From: Acanthochlamys bracteata
Lineage: Eukaryota > Streptophyta > Magnoliopsida > Pandanales > Velloziaceae
NCBI GenBank assembly: GCA_019914995.1
Contig: CM034131.1
Location: 3,038,001 to 3,102,000 of the forward strand
Length of the DNA: 64,000 bases
Direction of reading: 5' to 3'
The position numbers were made by a program, and so were the translations under genes. This document shows positions 1 to 12,640 of the stretch, piece after piece; position 1 is the first letter of the stretch, and every line of letters starts with the position of its first letter. A model generated the notes under the pieces. That model had not been told where the DNA came from. It was given only the letters and a program-made list of their open reading frames with translations, and made no database searches.

Positions 1-45
1 AATTGTTAAATCTATTAACATTTACTCATTTCATTGTGGAAACAA

Positions 46-230
46 CTTTGTCGAGTGCTTTTTTTAAATGAAATTTTCTATAATAAAAATATTTTAAAAA
101 GATTTTAAAAATATATTTTATTTTTTATCTAAAAATAAGTAATAGTAAAATTCTATCGATGTTGATTTTTTTATAATTTTAAATTTTTTAATAAAAAAAT
201 TCTATAATATAAAATAAAAAATTAGAAACA
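46..230. repeat. AT-rich MITE-like repeat, copy 1
   Basis: This copy begins near GAGTGCTTTTTTTAAATG and consists of A/T runs that read much the same on both strands. It resembles the copies near 5.8, 15.2, 22.4, 23.6, 29.5, 52.5, 56.4 and 58.6 kb. The ends are eroded and I see no target duplication. The rest of positions 1-514 holds no recognisable gene. Confidence 0.35.
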
Positions 231-514
231 AAACCTACGAATTAATCCCTAACAATAACTACTCATTTATATTCTCAAACTTCTCCTGATAATACGAATC
301 CTCTTCAATTTCAATTTCCTGATCTTGTTTTGTTGATGTGCATGGGGTTTAGTTACTTGCGCACTTCAGGAATACTTCTCGAAATGTTGAGTGTCAAAAG
401 AACAACGTTTGAACCTATTAAATTTCACAAATGATTTCAGATTTCATTTTTCTCTTTTTCTGCAGTGGAATATATTATAACTAGGCAGATTTCGTCTGGG
501 TAATTGTATTGCAG

Positions 515-1680
515 GAAGCTAATAATCCATCTGATCACTCTGATGTGGTTACGACCACCGGTCACGAGAGACTTCAGGGCCCAAAGCCTCCTAAGAAAGG
601 CCAGCCTGAGGATGCTGTATATGACTACGAAGATAGAATCAGCTTTGCAGTGTTCTCTTCTCTGCAGGGTGGACGCACAATCACCAGATTACTGCTTTGG
701 CAGTTGCTCTCAAACAGGTCATGTGGAGGCTTTAAGGCCTATGCCAAGCAGGTAAAAGGCCAACATTGCAGCCCTCGGAAACTACCTGATCAAGAAGGGT
801 TACAACATTGTTATTGTTGGCACCGAGAATCACCTTGTTCTCTGGGATCTTTGCCCTCTTGGTTTGACCGGTAAGAATAACATGCATATTACTGTGGAAA
901 TGTTTGTTTGTCTTCATGATCAACAGGCTGCCAATAGCACATCTTGCCCTAGAAGAATATTCATGTTCCTCTTTTGTAACTGCAGGAAACAAGGTAGAGA
1001 AACTATTCGATCGTTGCAACATCACGCTCATCATGAATGCTGTTTTTGGCGACAGCAGTGCTCTATCTTCTGGTGGTGTTCATATTGGTAAGAATCATTT
1101 TATGAACATCAAATATTTGAAGTTAATATGGCATCACATTTCTCATTTGTGTTATGTTAAATCTACTTTCGCACTTATGGATTGTCTGCTAACTAGATGG
1201 AGCAATAATCTCAGTGTATAAGCAGATTGGAGAGGGTAGCAAGAAGATACACTTGGCAGTGAGGGGCTCTTACTTTTAGGTTGGATAATGTCTTGCTTCA
1301 ATTCTTGTACGGCCTCTTAAACATATCTGAGCTCCATGCATGTTTTCTGCACAGCTAATGAAATATCAGTATGTTTTTTGTTTGACGTTGCTTTAGTTGT
1401 CTAGTTCACTAAACCTCTTTCCTGTCTTATAACGTTGCAGGTGCTTCTGCAATGACTTCCAAGGGTCTTGTTGAGGAGGACTTTGAGCAGATCGTCCTTC
1501 ACCAGGCTTCTGACCATCACTCTGAACATTCAGATGGAACACGGGAAGCTCTCGAAAGACTTCAACAAGGGTTTGGAGAACAGCAAGGACATTGAGAACC
1601 TCAAAGCACTGGTGGAGAAGTTCGCCATCTCATTCCCCATGCTTGGCTTTGATATGTCTACTTCGAAATACAAGAACTGA
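515..1680 (+). pseudogene. Serine hydroxymethyltransferase, 5'-truncated pseudogene
   Basis: This is the 3' part of a gene for serine hydroxymethyltransferase, the PLP enzyme that interconverts serine plus THF and glycine plus methylene-THF. Three exons can be read: 515-870, 986-1087 and 1441-1680, with GT-AG introns between them. Family text includes [67 protein letters not shown] and [20 protein letters not shown], up to a C-terminus ending [10 protein letters not shown]. The PKPPKKGQPEDAVYD segment is typical of the plant cytosolic-type isoforms. It is broken. All exons upstream of 515, including the PLP-lysine region, are missing, the stretch after HERLQGP lacks about eleven family residues, and a one-base loss in GGPHNHQI shifts the frame near 672. 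A further frame break in the last exon lies before [14 protein letters not shown]. Because introns remain, it arose by DNA duplication or decay of a resident gene, not retroposition. Confidence 0.85.
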
Positions 1681-2227
1681 TCTGTTTACTCTATCTTCCC
1701 CTGCTATGCATGTTCTTTTTTAGGATTTCCAACCCCTATCCCTCTAGGGTCTACAAAAGCTTTCTTTTCTTACTCCTTTCTATTTTATTTTGTTGTGTTC
1801 AACTTTTTTGTGGGGATGGTGGTTTAGCGAAGTTATACCTACCATTTAGTCATCAATTAACTATATAAGCGAGAATTATTATGAAAAGGCCTTTTTAACA
1901 TGTAGTAAACCCAGTAATTCTGTTTCAATGACTGTGTACTACATTTTCTTTACTTGTACAAATATCAACCAATATATCTGTTTTAGGCCTTGTTTGGTTG
2001 TGCTTCTTTGGAGCTTTAAGCTCCAATAAAGCACAACACAGTAAAAATATCGTTTTCGCATGAATTGCTTTTAGTTGTTTTAAACAACTTTCAACAGTTA
2101 AAAAATAAGTACCATTTAGTTGCTTTCACAGAAAAGCCACGCAGGGCTTTTCTCGCTGCAGGGATGAAATGTTTATTTTGTCTGTCGTAAGTTAGCGAAA
2201 TCACAATGATATATAAAATTCTCTATA
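1681..2227. other. 3' flank of SHMT pseudogene
   Basis: This stretch is AT-rich and has no ORF I can assign. It probably contains the former 3' UTR. At 1984-1999 it contains TTA followed by GGCCTTGTTTGG, which looks like a transposon end and matches an inverted counterpart near 7230 (see findings). Confidence 0.3.
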
Positions 2228-2660
2228 ATGCTGATCTGCTCCCATTTTCTTCTTCCCTTATTTTTTCTCCATCTCCTGCGATTGATAGTGATCCAGACTG
2301 CGCGTGATCTGCAATTTTTGTCGGTTTCTTTCCGATCGGCGCTGAAACTCTTCCCTCTCCTTCCATTCGTCCTATTTCTCACATTTTCCGCCCTAAATGT
2401 TACCTGGAACCGCCATCGACGAGCGGATAGAAACCCTAATCGTGCTCGCAAGCTCCTCCTTACTTCTTCCTACCGCTGTTCGAGCTTGATTATTCTTTTA
2501 ACTGGAACTAATACTACTTTGGTTAGTTTTCCAAACCCTAATAAGCTTCACTGCGGTCGCTCTATATCTCAAAGGTTGAAAATGAAATTAGTTCTCTTCT
2601 TTGATCGATTTATGATTCCCAATCAATTATTTAATGAGTTGGTCTGATTAGATCTGTAAT
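2228..2660 (+). other. Possible orphan promoter/5' UTR segment
   Basis: The block is pyrimidine-rich and more GC-rich than its surroundings. It has CTCC/TTCC runs and GAAACCCTAAT and CAAACCCTAATAA motifs, as seen in plant 5' UTRs of housekeeping genes. The 139-codon open frame in it has no recognisable protein. It could be the leader of the gene whose last exon survives at 5599-5696, but nothing in the sequence proves the link. Confidence 0.2.
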
Positions 2661-3599
2661 TATTAGTTTATAGATGTCGTGTAAAATTACTGAGATAGTT
2701 CATCTTCTACATGTAGTTATTCATTGTTATTTTTTATTGATTTTCGTATGATTGCGTTCTTTGTCTATGCTGTGTTGATTAGTAACGGAATTGATCATCA
2801 GTTCATTTAGTAAATCATAATCTGTTGGAATGATCATTTGATGATTTTTTGTGTATACTGTGTTGACATGTAGCAAATTGCTTTAGAAGTTTTTTAGCTT
2901 CCTAAAAAAATTTTGTTTGGTATACCTGTTGGAATTGATGTGTTGCAATTTTTATTTTTGGAATATATGTTAGATTTTATTTGAAGTTGCAAATTACTGC
3001 AAACAAATCTATGATTGCTTGTAGTTTGTTAGTATCCAAAGCAGCAGTAGTTTCTTTGTATTCAAACAAATTTTCATTGAATAAGTTTATCATCATCATT
3101 TACAGGTAAGTAAGTACTTGTCACTCTCTTTACTCTTTTATTTCTAATTCATTTGTTTGCTGTTTTTGTTTGTTTCTTGAGAAAAAATTATCAAGAATGT
3201 TGTGTAGAAGTTGTTGTTCTTGAGATCTTTAGGAGTACCCAATCGTGAGAGTTGGTTTTGGATCTAGATAACTTTATCAAGTTTTAGGTTAGATTTGGAG
3301 CTTAGTATGTCTTGCAAGTTTTTTTTTTTGGGTATATCTGTTGGAATTTATTTGTTGCAATTGAGCTTTAGATTGTAACTTGGTTTTAATTGGTTGGTTA
3401 GTAGTTTATTTTATGACAGTGAAAATTCAACTTGGTATAGAAAATTGAGTATGTTTATTAAAAGGAAATATCGATCAGTGTTATTGAATTGTTGATGCTT
3501 GTGATTTTGTTTGTTACTATTGTTGCTTGAAGAGGGTAGTGAGTTGTTTATCTTCGCAATTTTCTCCATGGATTGACCAAATTGTAGAGTTCATGCTGT

Positions 3600-4450
3600 G
3601 GCTAAAATCACCTAAAAAAATTTAGAGATTATATCCTAATTTATCCCGCAAGTGCACGGTTGTCACCTACCGTATAGCAGATAACAGGTTCGATCCACAG
3701 GGACTGATGCTAACTCTAACTCAAAACTAATATCATAAAATATGTAATAGGATGGAGATTTTTAATTAAACTACAAATATGTATGAAAATCAAATAATAA
3801 TAATAATAATAATATAAAATTTTTAGAAACAGAAGAGATTAGATAACTGAAATTTTAGAATCCACCACTAGTGTCTATTGTTTGAATCCTTAATCAAGTG
3901 TGAGTTTTATTATTGATTAATATGAAGATTTCGTACCTAATATCTTAGTCCATTCTTAGGTCAGATTTCAATTATGATCCTAACTTTGGTCCAGTACAGA
4001 ATTAAACAAGAGATGCATTAAGAATTGCGAAATTATAAATCATGCAATCATATTCTCTTTGGTCCAGAAAACACTAATCATAGTATTAATTCTAAGCTCT
4101 TTTATTATGTTCCGATTGGTCATCGCAAACATAATTAGACAAATAATTCAAATTTCAAACTCAATGTTGATCACGCATTTAAATTCAAAATCTAAATTTT
4201 AATTAATACAAAGATTAATAACTCACAAAATATTCAACAATTTTTAATCACAATAATGTTTAAGAATCCAAACAATTTCACTAAGATTTCATCCAAAATT
4301 CCAGTCAAGATGTTTAGCTACCCATAGAAATAATACAAATAATAAAATTCATTGAGATAAATATGAAAAAAAAAGAAAATCAATTCTAGTCGGTTATTAC
4401 TGTGTCCGCCGTCGAACTCTGTCCTCCTCCCCGGCCTCTTAATAGGCTGA
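3600..4450. repeat. Unclassified dispersed-repeat-like sequence
   Basis: It contains CCCGCAAGTGCACGGTTG, then TATAGCAGATAACAGG and TTCGATCCACAGGGACTG. This word order is familiar to me from repeats scattered through dicot genomes, probably LTR-element derived. I cannot define its ends, terminal repeats or target duplication. The following 4450-5590 has no gene I recognise. Confidence 0.25.
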
Positions 4451-5598
4451 AAAAAGACATACAACCTTAATTTGTTCTCTGTTTTTATCTCTGTTTCTTT
4501 CGTCTCTGACTCTGGCTTCGTCCCTCTGTCCGGCTTTTGCTAGTTTGCTGGCGACGGCTCCTCCTCTTTGATTCGTTGCCCTATTCCCCCTCTTTATACT
4601 AATCCCTCCACTCTCGGTCGATAAAGAATTTTTGTCTTCTTCTAACTCTCCCCGAATTTCCTGGCAGCAAATCCAAATTCACCTCAAAGGCCCCTTTTTT
4701 TTCTTAAGAAAGATCAATTTCTCCTCTCCAGTTTAAGCGTTGAAGATTTTCTGCAGAGAGAGTCCCGACGCAGACTGATTAGTGGGAGGGAGAGAAATTT
4801 GCGGCATGAGAGAAGGAGTAGGGATTTTTTTTGGTGTAAAAGTCTTAGCAAGATCGTATTCACGTACGAAAATGAGAAAGATTAGAAAAACAATTTTCCT
4901 TACTAAGGCAGCCATTATTCTTCAATAGGCTTAATTCAAACTAATGTGCCAAGGAAAGAAAGCCCACACAATTCTTTCCTTTTCATGCTTGTATTGATGC
5001 TTCTTTTACAATTTTCATGCATCTCCTTCATGCCCTCTTTCTTTTACATTGGGCTCAATGAATTTAGTGGGCCCATGCACTCTTTTAATCATTGATTTGT
5101 ATTCAAATTTACTGCATCATTAGCTCTTTTACATTTGTAATTCCTCGTGCTTATACTAGTAGCTCTTATCATTTGTCAAACTTGTCTTCATTATCTAACA
5201 TCCACAAAATGAAAAAGAATTTGAACTCATTAATAAACAAATCAATATGTAATCATGACCAAAATATTATTTGATAAGCATATAATTATATTTTTATCAA
5301 TTCATAGAAGGTGTTGTCTGCTTAGTTGCTATATGACCTATAAAGCTAATTATAATTATGCGCAAGTGATATTTTAGACATGCTTAGGTTTAGGGAAATG
5401 CTTATTTCATCTCATAGTATTTAATCTTATATCGATATCTTAGTGTTTAATATTATGACAGACCAGTATTTAAACTTTTATGAAACTCTAAGGGACAGTT
5501 CATTGAGATAGATCTCAATCATACTCAGAGATCGTAGTTGAATGGTTTTTATCTTTGTGCTTGATATTTAAATTAACCTTCAAAGTATTGTGTTGCAG

Positions 5599-5696
5599 GT
5601 GATTAGTTACTATTCAAAGAAGGTCTGGTGGCCAAGCTTCATGCTGAGAAGCCACCAATAGAAGTAACCACGAAGGTTAAGAAGGTTATTCAATGA
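5599..5696 (+). pseudogene. Adenylate kinase, last-exon fragment
   Basis: After an intron-like TGTTGCAG acceptor the sequence reads VISYYSKK and then, one base out of frame, GLVAKLHAEKPPIEVTTKV, followed by KKVIQ and a stop. This matches the C-terminal end of plant adenylate kinase (ATP + AMP to 2 ADP), where the family has the form VIDYYSKKG, KLHAEKPP and V..EVKK. Loss of one G in the AAGAAGG run breaks the frame at the KKG junction. No other exon of the family is recognisable nearby, so this is a remnant. The assignment rests on about 30 residues. Confidence 0.6.
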
Positions 5697-5741
5697 GTTT
5701 GAAACATCAAGTCTCTTTTTTTGGGTTGCTGTAAGCTATTC

Positions 5742-5998
5742 GGGGGCGTCTGGGAGTGCTTATAAAATAATACTTTTCTAAAATGAAAGATATTTTTATC
5801 TTTTTTGAAAAACGAGTTCTATTTTTTTATTTCTAAAAAATAATTAAAATATGTAATAAAAAGATCTAATTACGTAAAATTTTTTTACACTTTTTAAATT
5901 TTTAAATAAATTTTTTAAATACTTATAAAATATGTAGTGAAAAATATAAATTAGAAAATTAAAAAGTAGCATTGGAGAAACGCTCAGCCAAACACCTC
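5742..5998. repeat. AT-rich MITE-like repeat, copy 2
   Basis: It runs from GGGGGCGTCTGGGAGTGCTT to a right end that reads GAGGTGTTTGGCTGAGCG on the opposite strand, so the ends are imperfect inverted repeats around an A/T-rich, partly palindromic core. It belongs to the family of copies scattered through the window. No transposase is present. Confidence 0.5.
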
Positions 5999-6000
5999 AG

Positions 6001-7400
6001 GTACTAGGACTAACCCAATGGGGTTATGTTTTGGAATTTGTGATGATTATGATTATTTTTAATAGCTAATTCTTAGCTTCGTGCTGTGGGTTGTCGTGGT
6101 CTTTATTTGAAGCTTGCAATATTTAGTTTGTAAATTGCAGCATTTTGCGTTGACTTGTAATGGTTATTTGAAACCTATAACACTTCAATGTAATGCAAAA
6201 CAATTTAAGAATGTTGTCTTTCTTTTGAAATTGTTGTGCCAACTAGTGTAGTCGGATAAGTTATTCATCTATAATCCATAGTAGGGTTTGAAATTGTTAG
6301 TTTGTTACATCTCATATGACATCTGTTCAAAGTCCTCAAAAAGGATGAAGTTTACTTAAACTATATTGGCTTCAATTTATTGCAAGTGGAGATGGGAGTA
6401 GTTAGTTTGATTTTCATTGTATGATTTTCTTTTTAACATGTTAGATGTAAATGTCTAAAGTTTTTGTTTTTGTTTTTTTTTTTTGTTGTTAAGGATTGTT
6501 TTTTAGTAAGCATTTGTTTGAGGTACTTGTAAAGCCCATGTTGGTCAGAAATTGTAGCAAAAAAACTATAGTAGCTATGTTCGTAATGTTTTTTAATAAT
6601 ATATGTGGAATTCGTAGTTAGTAGCTTTAACCATATAATATTTATATTAAAATTTGTTTAATACTATTAATAATTAACTGTATTAGCAATATTCATTTAA
6701 TATTCTTAGAATATAACAATATAATCTATAATTGATAGAGATTTAAAATATATTTCAAACTTATTTGTTAATTTACAAATAATAATACTAATTTTATAAA
6801 TATTAAGATAATAAACTTTAACATTTTATTTGAATATATTTACAAAGTTAACTATTGATTTATACTAATAATATAATTTGCTAATAAATATAAATATTAA
6901 TTTAAGAAAGTATGTATACAATTATTTATAATGTAATAAAAAATATTAAATTAAACAAGTAAATAATATATAAAAATTAAAAATTTTGATAATATATTAA
7001 TTATCATATATATAAAGATATTTTAGTCGTTATATATCTCATACAGAAAGAAGCATTAAGCTTAACCAAACACTTCATTCAGTTTTCAATATAAACAACA
7101 CAATATAGTAAAAATTTATCCAAACACTTTTTTAGCATAAATCTAATTTTACAGCAAAAGTTCCACAGCTGCTTATAGCACTATAAAGCAGCTTTATTTT
7201 AAAAGTACAAATATTTTAGCACGTCCAAACTGAGCCTTAGTATTGGTTTGAGTTGGTATTCTAAAAGGTTGGATGTGGTTGTAAAGCAATTAAGGGAGTA
7301 TTAGAGATTGCTTATGTAATTGAGTTTTTTTTTAATATTTTGAGAGTTTTTTTAAAATAAAGCTTAAAATTTTCTATTAAAAGATAATAAAATATTATAT
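6001..7400. other. AT-rich intergenic sequence, no gene seen
   Basis: There is no supported ORF. The segment from about 6640 to 7020 is nearly pure A/T. GCACGTCCAAACTGAGCC at about 7219-7236, followed by TTA, may be the inverted partner of the element end near 1987. The stretch ends in the TA microsatellite that hosts MULE-1. Confidence 0.3.
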
Positions 7401-7418
7401 ATATATATATATATATAT

Positions 7419-8800
7419 GGGATGGGACACATCCCATCTCTACAGATACATGATTTACTGTAGGCACATGGTGCTGAATCGACGGCTGTGATGCAGGCAC
7501 TTAATCAGCGGACGGTTGTGATACGCTGGAGCGTTTTCCACCAAATGTGTTGCAATCGACAGCTGTGATGCAAGCACTTAATCCACGGACGGCTGTGATT
7601 CGCTGGAGTGTTTTCCATCTAACTTCGCTGTAATCAATGGCTGTGATGCAGGCACTTAATCAGCGGACGGCTGTAATTCTCTGGAGCATGTTTAACCTAA
7701 CTTTGCAGCGTGCACATTGCAACCATTTGAGTCGCGATCTTGTTTTTTTCTCTTCACTTCGCAGCGGCGTCTTTCCTCTCCGCCTGTAACCTTGCGAAAT
7801 CGAGTCCTCCGCGCTCACTGCCGGCTCGATTTTGTAACAGAGAGTCGCGATTTCGGTTTCTGATCAAGATCGGAGGCTCTATTTCGTCTCCGGCTTTCAC
7901 TCCGGCTTGAGTTCGCGATTCCGGCCGAAATCGAGCTCTCCGCGGCTCGATTTCATGATTTCGGTCTCCGATTTGGCTGTTGAGAATGAATCCGGCCCGA
8001 TTTTGTCTCCGGCTTCCCCTCCGTCTCGATTTCACCATTTCGGCCGAAATCGAGTTCTCTGCTGCTCGATTTTCGTCTCGATTTCGCGATTCCGCTCCTT
8101 ATTCGGTTGTTGAGAATGATTCTGGCGAAATCCGATTTCGTCTCCAGCTTTCACTCCGGCTCGATTTCGCGACTTCGATCTCCGATTCGGCTGTCGAGAA
8201 TGAATCCGGCCCAATCTCGTCTCCGGCTTTCCCTCCGGCTCGATTTTGCCATTACGGCTGAAATTGAGTTCTCTGCGGCTCGGTTTCGCGATTCAGGTCC
8301 CTATTCGGCTGTTAATGATGATTCCAGCCAAACCTGATTTCGTCTCCGGCTTCTACTCCTGCTCGATTTCGCGATTCAAGCCCGTTTTATTTAAATTTTC
8401 GCCGATTTGTTTTAATTTCTGGTGATTTGTTTTGATTTTCACTGATATGTTTTGATTTTATTCACGCTGATTTGTTTTATGATGTATTGAATTTATTTTC
8501 TGGTGTATTAGATTTGTTTCACGGTGTATTGGATTATTTTACGGTGTATTGGATTTGTTTCACGGTGTATTGAAATTGTTTCACGGTATATTGAAATTTG
8601 ATTTACAATGTATTGATTTTTGATTTGTGGTATAGTGGATAGTTTGGGCCGAAAATGATATGTTGAATGTATGATTGCTAAAACTGGAATGTTGGGATAT
8701 ACTCGTGAGGCAATGATGAGGCTGGAATAAATTTTTTTCCTGAATCTGCTCTGACTCTTTAAGACAACAACGCAGTAAAGATGGCAACTGACAAAGTCAT
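7419..8800 (+). repeat. MULE-1 left terminal inverted repeat
   Basis: The outer 300 bp repeats a unit of the form GACGGCTGTGATGCAGGCAC then TTAATCAGCGGACGG, about three times (7475-7690). Next comes a GC-rich stretch rich in TCGATTTCG and CCGGC (7750-8390). A short tandem array based on CACGGTGTATTGGATTTG follows (about 8500-8640). The same order appears inverted at 13200-14612. The inner boundary is approximate. Confidence 0.75.
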
Positions 8801-9639
8801 GTGGCAATCACTGCAGCTGTGATTAGAGAAGGTAGTGCTCGATGGGAGAGAACATCCTTCGTATAGTCCTAGTATAGGTAGTGTCTTTGAATTCCAGTGC
8901 CTACAGTAAATCATGTACTCTGAGCCTCCCTCATTTCTTCCTCTATCAATTTATTGTTATTTTGTTGTTGATGAAATAATGCTCGAAAGCAAGCACCTGT
9001 TGTGCTATGTAACTCGATGCTGAAAATGTAACCGCAATGTAACAGATGCAGTATATCTTCATGTAAATCTTCTCTCTTCACTGTAATTCTTTCTGCTGCG
9101 ATATAAAAATTTTTTAGATCAAATTTTACTTTCAAATACATTACTATCAGTAGTTATTGATGAAAATCTTGTCTCAAATACATTGAAAAAATTTTGCTTT
9201 TAATGTTACCATAACATTCAAAACAGTGAGTATAAATATTAAAAATTCTTAACTTAATTGCTGGTAATTAAAATAAAAAGAAAAAGAAAAATGATAACAA
9301 CAAACTAAACTGACTGTAATTAACACAGCATTTGAATTCAACCGATAACATCTGCCATTAAATGCTTCACACGACATCATTTAAATTCAACTCATAACAT
9401 CTGCCATTAAATACTTGCTACAGTCGTCACCAACTTTCTTTCTCCCACGCTCGTCCTGTTCTCCCGCGTTCCGTTCTGTCTCTCCTTTTGCGCAGTTTTA
9501 TTTCTTCTTCATCTTCCTTCTTGCACTATTTTAAATTTCAGCGATACAAAAACATAGACATATTCTCTGTTCTTTTTATTCTCCTGTTAGACAAAGCAAA
9601 TATTCAGCATTCTTCCTAACTCTTCTCGTTTACTTCTCT

Positions 9640-12289
9640 ATGGCTCAAGATACAGCAAATTTTGAAGGTGTCTTAACTGATGCATTTCTTAATAAATTTT
9701 TTGTTGTTGTAATATATTGCAATGCTTAATTTAAAATAAACATAACAAGTGTCTTAACAGAAAAAAAAAAAATCTTTGCAGCTATTTTTAATTTTTGTTA
9801 TACTGAAAGTGAAACAGAGGATGGAAAATGATTAAGAACAAAATTGTTTTAAAAAAGTACTTCTCTATTATGTTATATTTTTTCAAATTTTTAATGCAAT
9901 TTTTTTTTTTAGATATGGTTCTTCCAAATGCAGAGGATGGAACAGAGGCCGAGTGGTCTGCTGCATCAACTCAGAACGTAATAGCAGAGAGAGAAAAATC
10001 ACCTTGTTTAGATATGATTTTTTCAACTCTTGAAGCTGCAAAGGAACTTTATAAATATTATAGAAAAGCAACTGGATTTAGTGCTGTTATTCGAAGTACC
10101 GAGAAAAAAAAAGGTTCCAATGAAGTCACCGCTTGTCTAAAAACTTGCCAACGTTTTCGTGCGTACAGAGACCACACCAAGAAACAAACGGATGAAAATT
10201 TTCATAAGGAAGTTATTAACCAGAAGAGAAGTACTTCCACAGTCAAATGCGGATGTCCTGTAAGGATGAAAGTGACAAACCAACTAACTGGATTGTGGAA
10301 GGAGATTCAGTACATTAGTGTGCATAATCATAATTTTGTCAATCCAGCAAAACAGATGCGCATGCATGTTTCTAAACATATGCCCGTTGCAGCTAAGATA
10401 TTGATTGACTCATTTCGTGATAAGAGCATACCCGTGAATAAAGTTGCAGATATCCTACGTGGATCACAAATTGGTTTTGACGATAAAGATTGTTGGAATC
10501 ATTTGGGACCATCAAAGGAGTACAAGAAACCTGTCCAAGGGGATGCAACTGCAGCACTTAATTTTTTTAAAAAGAAGAGTATTGAAGATCCAATTTTTTT
10601 TTATGCAATATAGATGGATAGCGAAGCAAGAGCAATAAATTTTTTCTGGGTGGATGGTCGACCGCGTCTACAGTTTCAATATTTTAGTGATGTGATATTC
10701 TTTGACACAACATACTGTACTAACGTGTATGAAATGCCATTTGCCCCATTTACTGGAGTGAATCACCATATGCAGTTAACTTCATTTGGTGGTGCATTGC
10801 TCTTGAATGAGACAGAAGAGTCTTTTCATTGGCTTTTTGAAACCTGACTTTCAACTATGGGAGGACGTGCTCCCATCTTCTCTCATTACAGACCAAAATA
10901 GAGCTATGACTGTAGCAGCTGAGAAGGTGTTTCCGAATACAAGACATCGATTTTGCTTGTGGCATGTGATGAATAAATTTCCTGAAAAGCTTCCACACAT
11001 TTATTTCAAAAAATCTCAATTCAAAAAAGATATCCGAATGTGCATTAGAAACACTTATACTCCTTACGCTTTTGAAATGAGATGGAATGAATTGATATGT
11101 AAGTACAACTTGAAAGAGAACGAATAGCTTCAAGGAATATATGAAATTAGAAAAAAGTGGGCTCCAGTTTATCATTTGGATACTTTTTATACTGGCATGA
11201 ACACTACAGGGCGATCTGAATGTATGAACTATGTTTACAATAATTTTTTCCATCCAACAACAACTCTTCGCAAGTTTGTAGTGAAGAACGATAAGTGTTT
11301 AGCTAAAATTGTTGGAAAAGAAAAGAAAAGAGGATTATATTAGCCAACACTCTGATCGCATTGTCGATGGTCATGCTTTTCTTTTGAAGAATGCAGCAAA
11401 TGTGTATACTAGAAATGTGTACGACAGATTCAGAAAGGAATTTGAGAAAGCTCAACAGAGTATGTTTTATATCATGATGAAAAGAATAATGATGGCTGTA
11501 TGACTTATATTTATAAGTCTCGAGTGCTTGGTGACGATCATGTGTGGAGGGTTAAATTCAACCATATCACTAAAGAAGGCTTCTGTGAATATAAACTGTT
11601 TGAATTTGTTGGCATTCCTTGTGGATATCTTATGAAAAATTTTCTATCCGGTGATATGAAAATACCTGATAACTTCATTCTTAAGAGCTGGATGAAACGG
11701 GCTAACAAATATAGAATTGAGTATGATGATAGAGCAGTACGATGGCCAAGAGCATTTTGATCTATTGAGAACTACCCAACTTTTAAGAATTTCTACTCAA
11801 TTGGCCTATGAAGCTGGTGAAGCAAACCAGACTTTCCAATTGATGTTGGAAACATTACAAAAATTATCGCTGCAGATCAATGAAGTAAGAAAGACTAATA
11901 AGAGCTCCAAAGTCCATTCATGTACTGCTACAGAGAGCACACAATTTGATGTTAATGCATCTCAAGTTCTACTTTCGAATCCAAACATTTCACAGACGAA
12001 AGGAAGAAAAATAGAAGGAAAACCTTCTACTGCTAACAGTAGAATAAAGGGCGGTTTAGATAAATCCGTTGCAAGAGCCAAAGCAAAAATATGGAGAAGA
12101 TGTGCTTGTTGTAATAAGATTGGTGTTAAACACGACAAACGAAATTGTCCTGAAAATCAAAATAGAAAGAAGAAGATAGTTATTGATAGAAATATCGATG
12201 ATACCACAGACAGTGATGATACTGAATCGATAAATACATTTGATCTCAGCAATAGTGATGATGAACTATTAATACGTGAAGGCTTTTGA
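9640..12289 (+). pseudogene. FAR1-like MULE transposase, decayed (MULE-1)
   Basis: The likely first exon, 9640-9667 (MAQDTANFE), splices to 9913, where DMVLPNAEDG begins. In order the gene shows a FAR1/WRKY-GCM1 zinc-finger DNA-binding domain (KCGCPVRMKV to HNHNFV, about 10240-10340) and the MULE DDE transposase core (INFFWVDGRPRLQFQYF, VIFFDTTY, ITDQNRAM). A SWIM-like motif near 11590 and a CCHC knuckle (CACCNKIGVKHDKRNC, near 12104) follow, then an acidic serine-rich tail. It is broken by an in-frame TAG at 10611 (CAG in the MULE-2 copy), TGA for Trp near 10845, a one-base insertion near 10876, TAG for Trp near 11125, and a frameshift near 11320 with more after it. In the SWIM motif the second Cys and the His are both Tyr (CEYKLFEF, CGYLMK), so zinc binding is lost. 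It is related to the MULE-2 gene but clearly a different family. Confidence 0.85.
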
Positions 12290-12640
12290 GATGAAATTGC
12301 TCTCTGATTACTCTCTGTTTAGATATGTATTTTATGTATTTTATTCAAGCTTACTTTTTGTTTAGATAAAATTGTACTTTTGTTTAGGCTTGCTCTCTGT
12401 TCAAGGTTGCTTTTTATGAGTTTTGAGATGAAATTGCTCTCTGTTTGCTCAAGCTTGCTCTCTATTAGCTGTATTTTAGTCTCCATCTGCATAAAGCTTG
12501 CTCTCTGTTTGCTTAAACTTGCTCTTTGTTTCTGGAAAGTTTGGTCTCTGTTTGCTTTAGATTGCTCTCTATTTGTTCTCTGTTTGCTTATTTTGCTCTG
12601 TCCGGAAGCTTGCTCTCTGTTTGCAAGATATATAATTGCA
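12290..12640 (+). repeat. Minisatellite of TTGCTCTCTGTTTGC units in MULE-1
   Basis: More than ten imperfect copies of a roughly 20-bp unit with core GCTTGCTCTCTGTTTGCTT lie just after the transposase stop codon. A few copies in reverse orientation (AGAGAGCAATTTACAGCAAA) occur at 13405-13440. It has no coding potential, and the ORFs on either strand here are repeat artefacts. Confidence 0.6.

Noticed and set aside
2173-2647. Protein-coding gene from the 139-codon plus and 92-codon minus ORFs
   Set aside because: Composition looks like a UTR, the two strands are both open, and no family motif is visible.
7754-8337. Overlapping Arg/Ser-rich ORFs in the MULE-1 left arm
   Set aside because: They arise from the repeated TCGATTTCG and CCGGC words in the TIR, are open on both strands, and have no recognisable domain.
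9828-12289. A host FHY3/FAR1-like transcription factor gene
   Set aside because: The protein has the FAR1 architecture, but it lies between matching long TIRs, carries several stops and frameshifts, and has lost SWIM ligands. A transposase remnant is the simpler reading. The same applies to 44373-46780.
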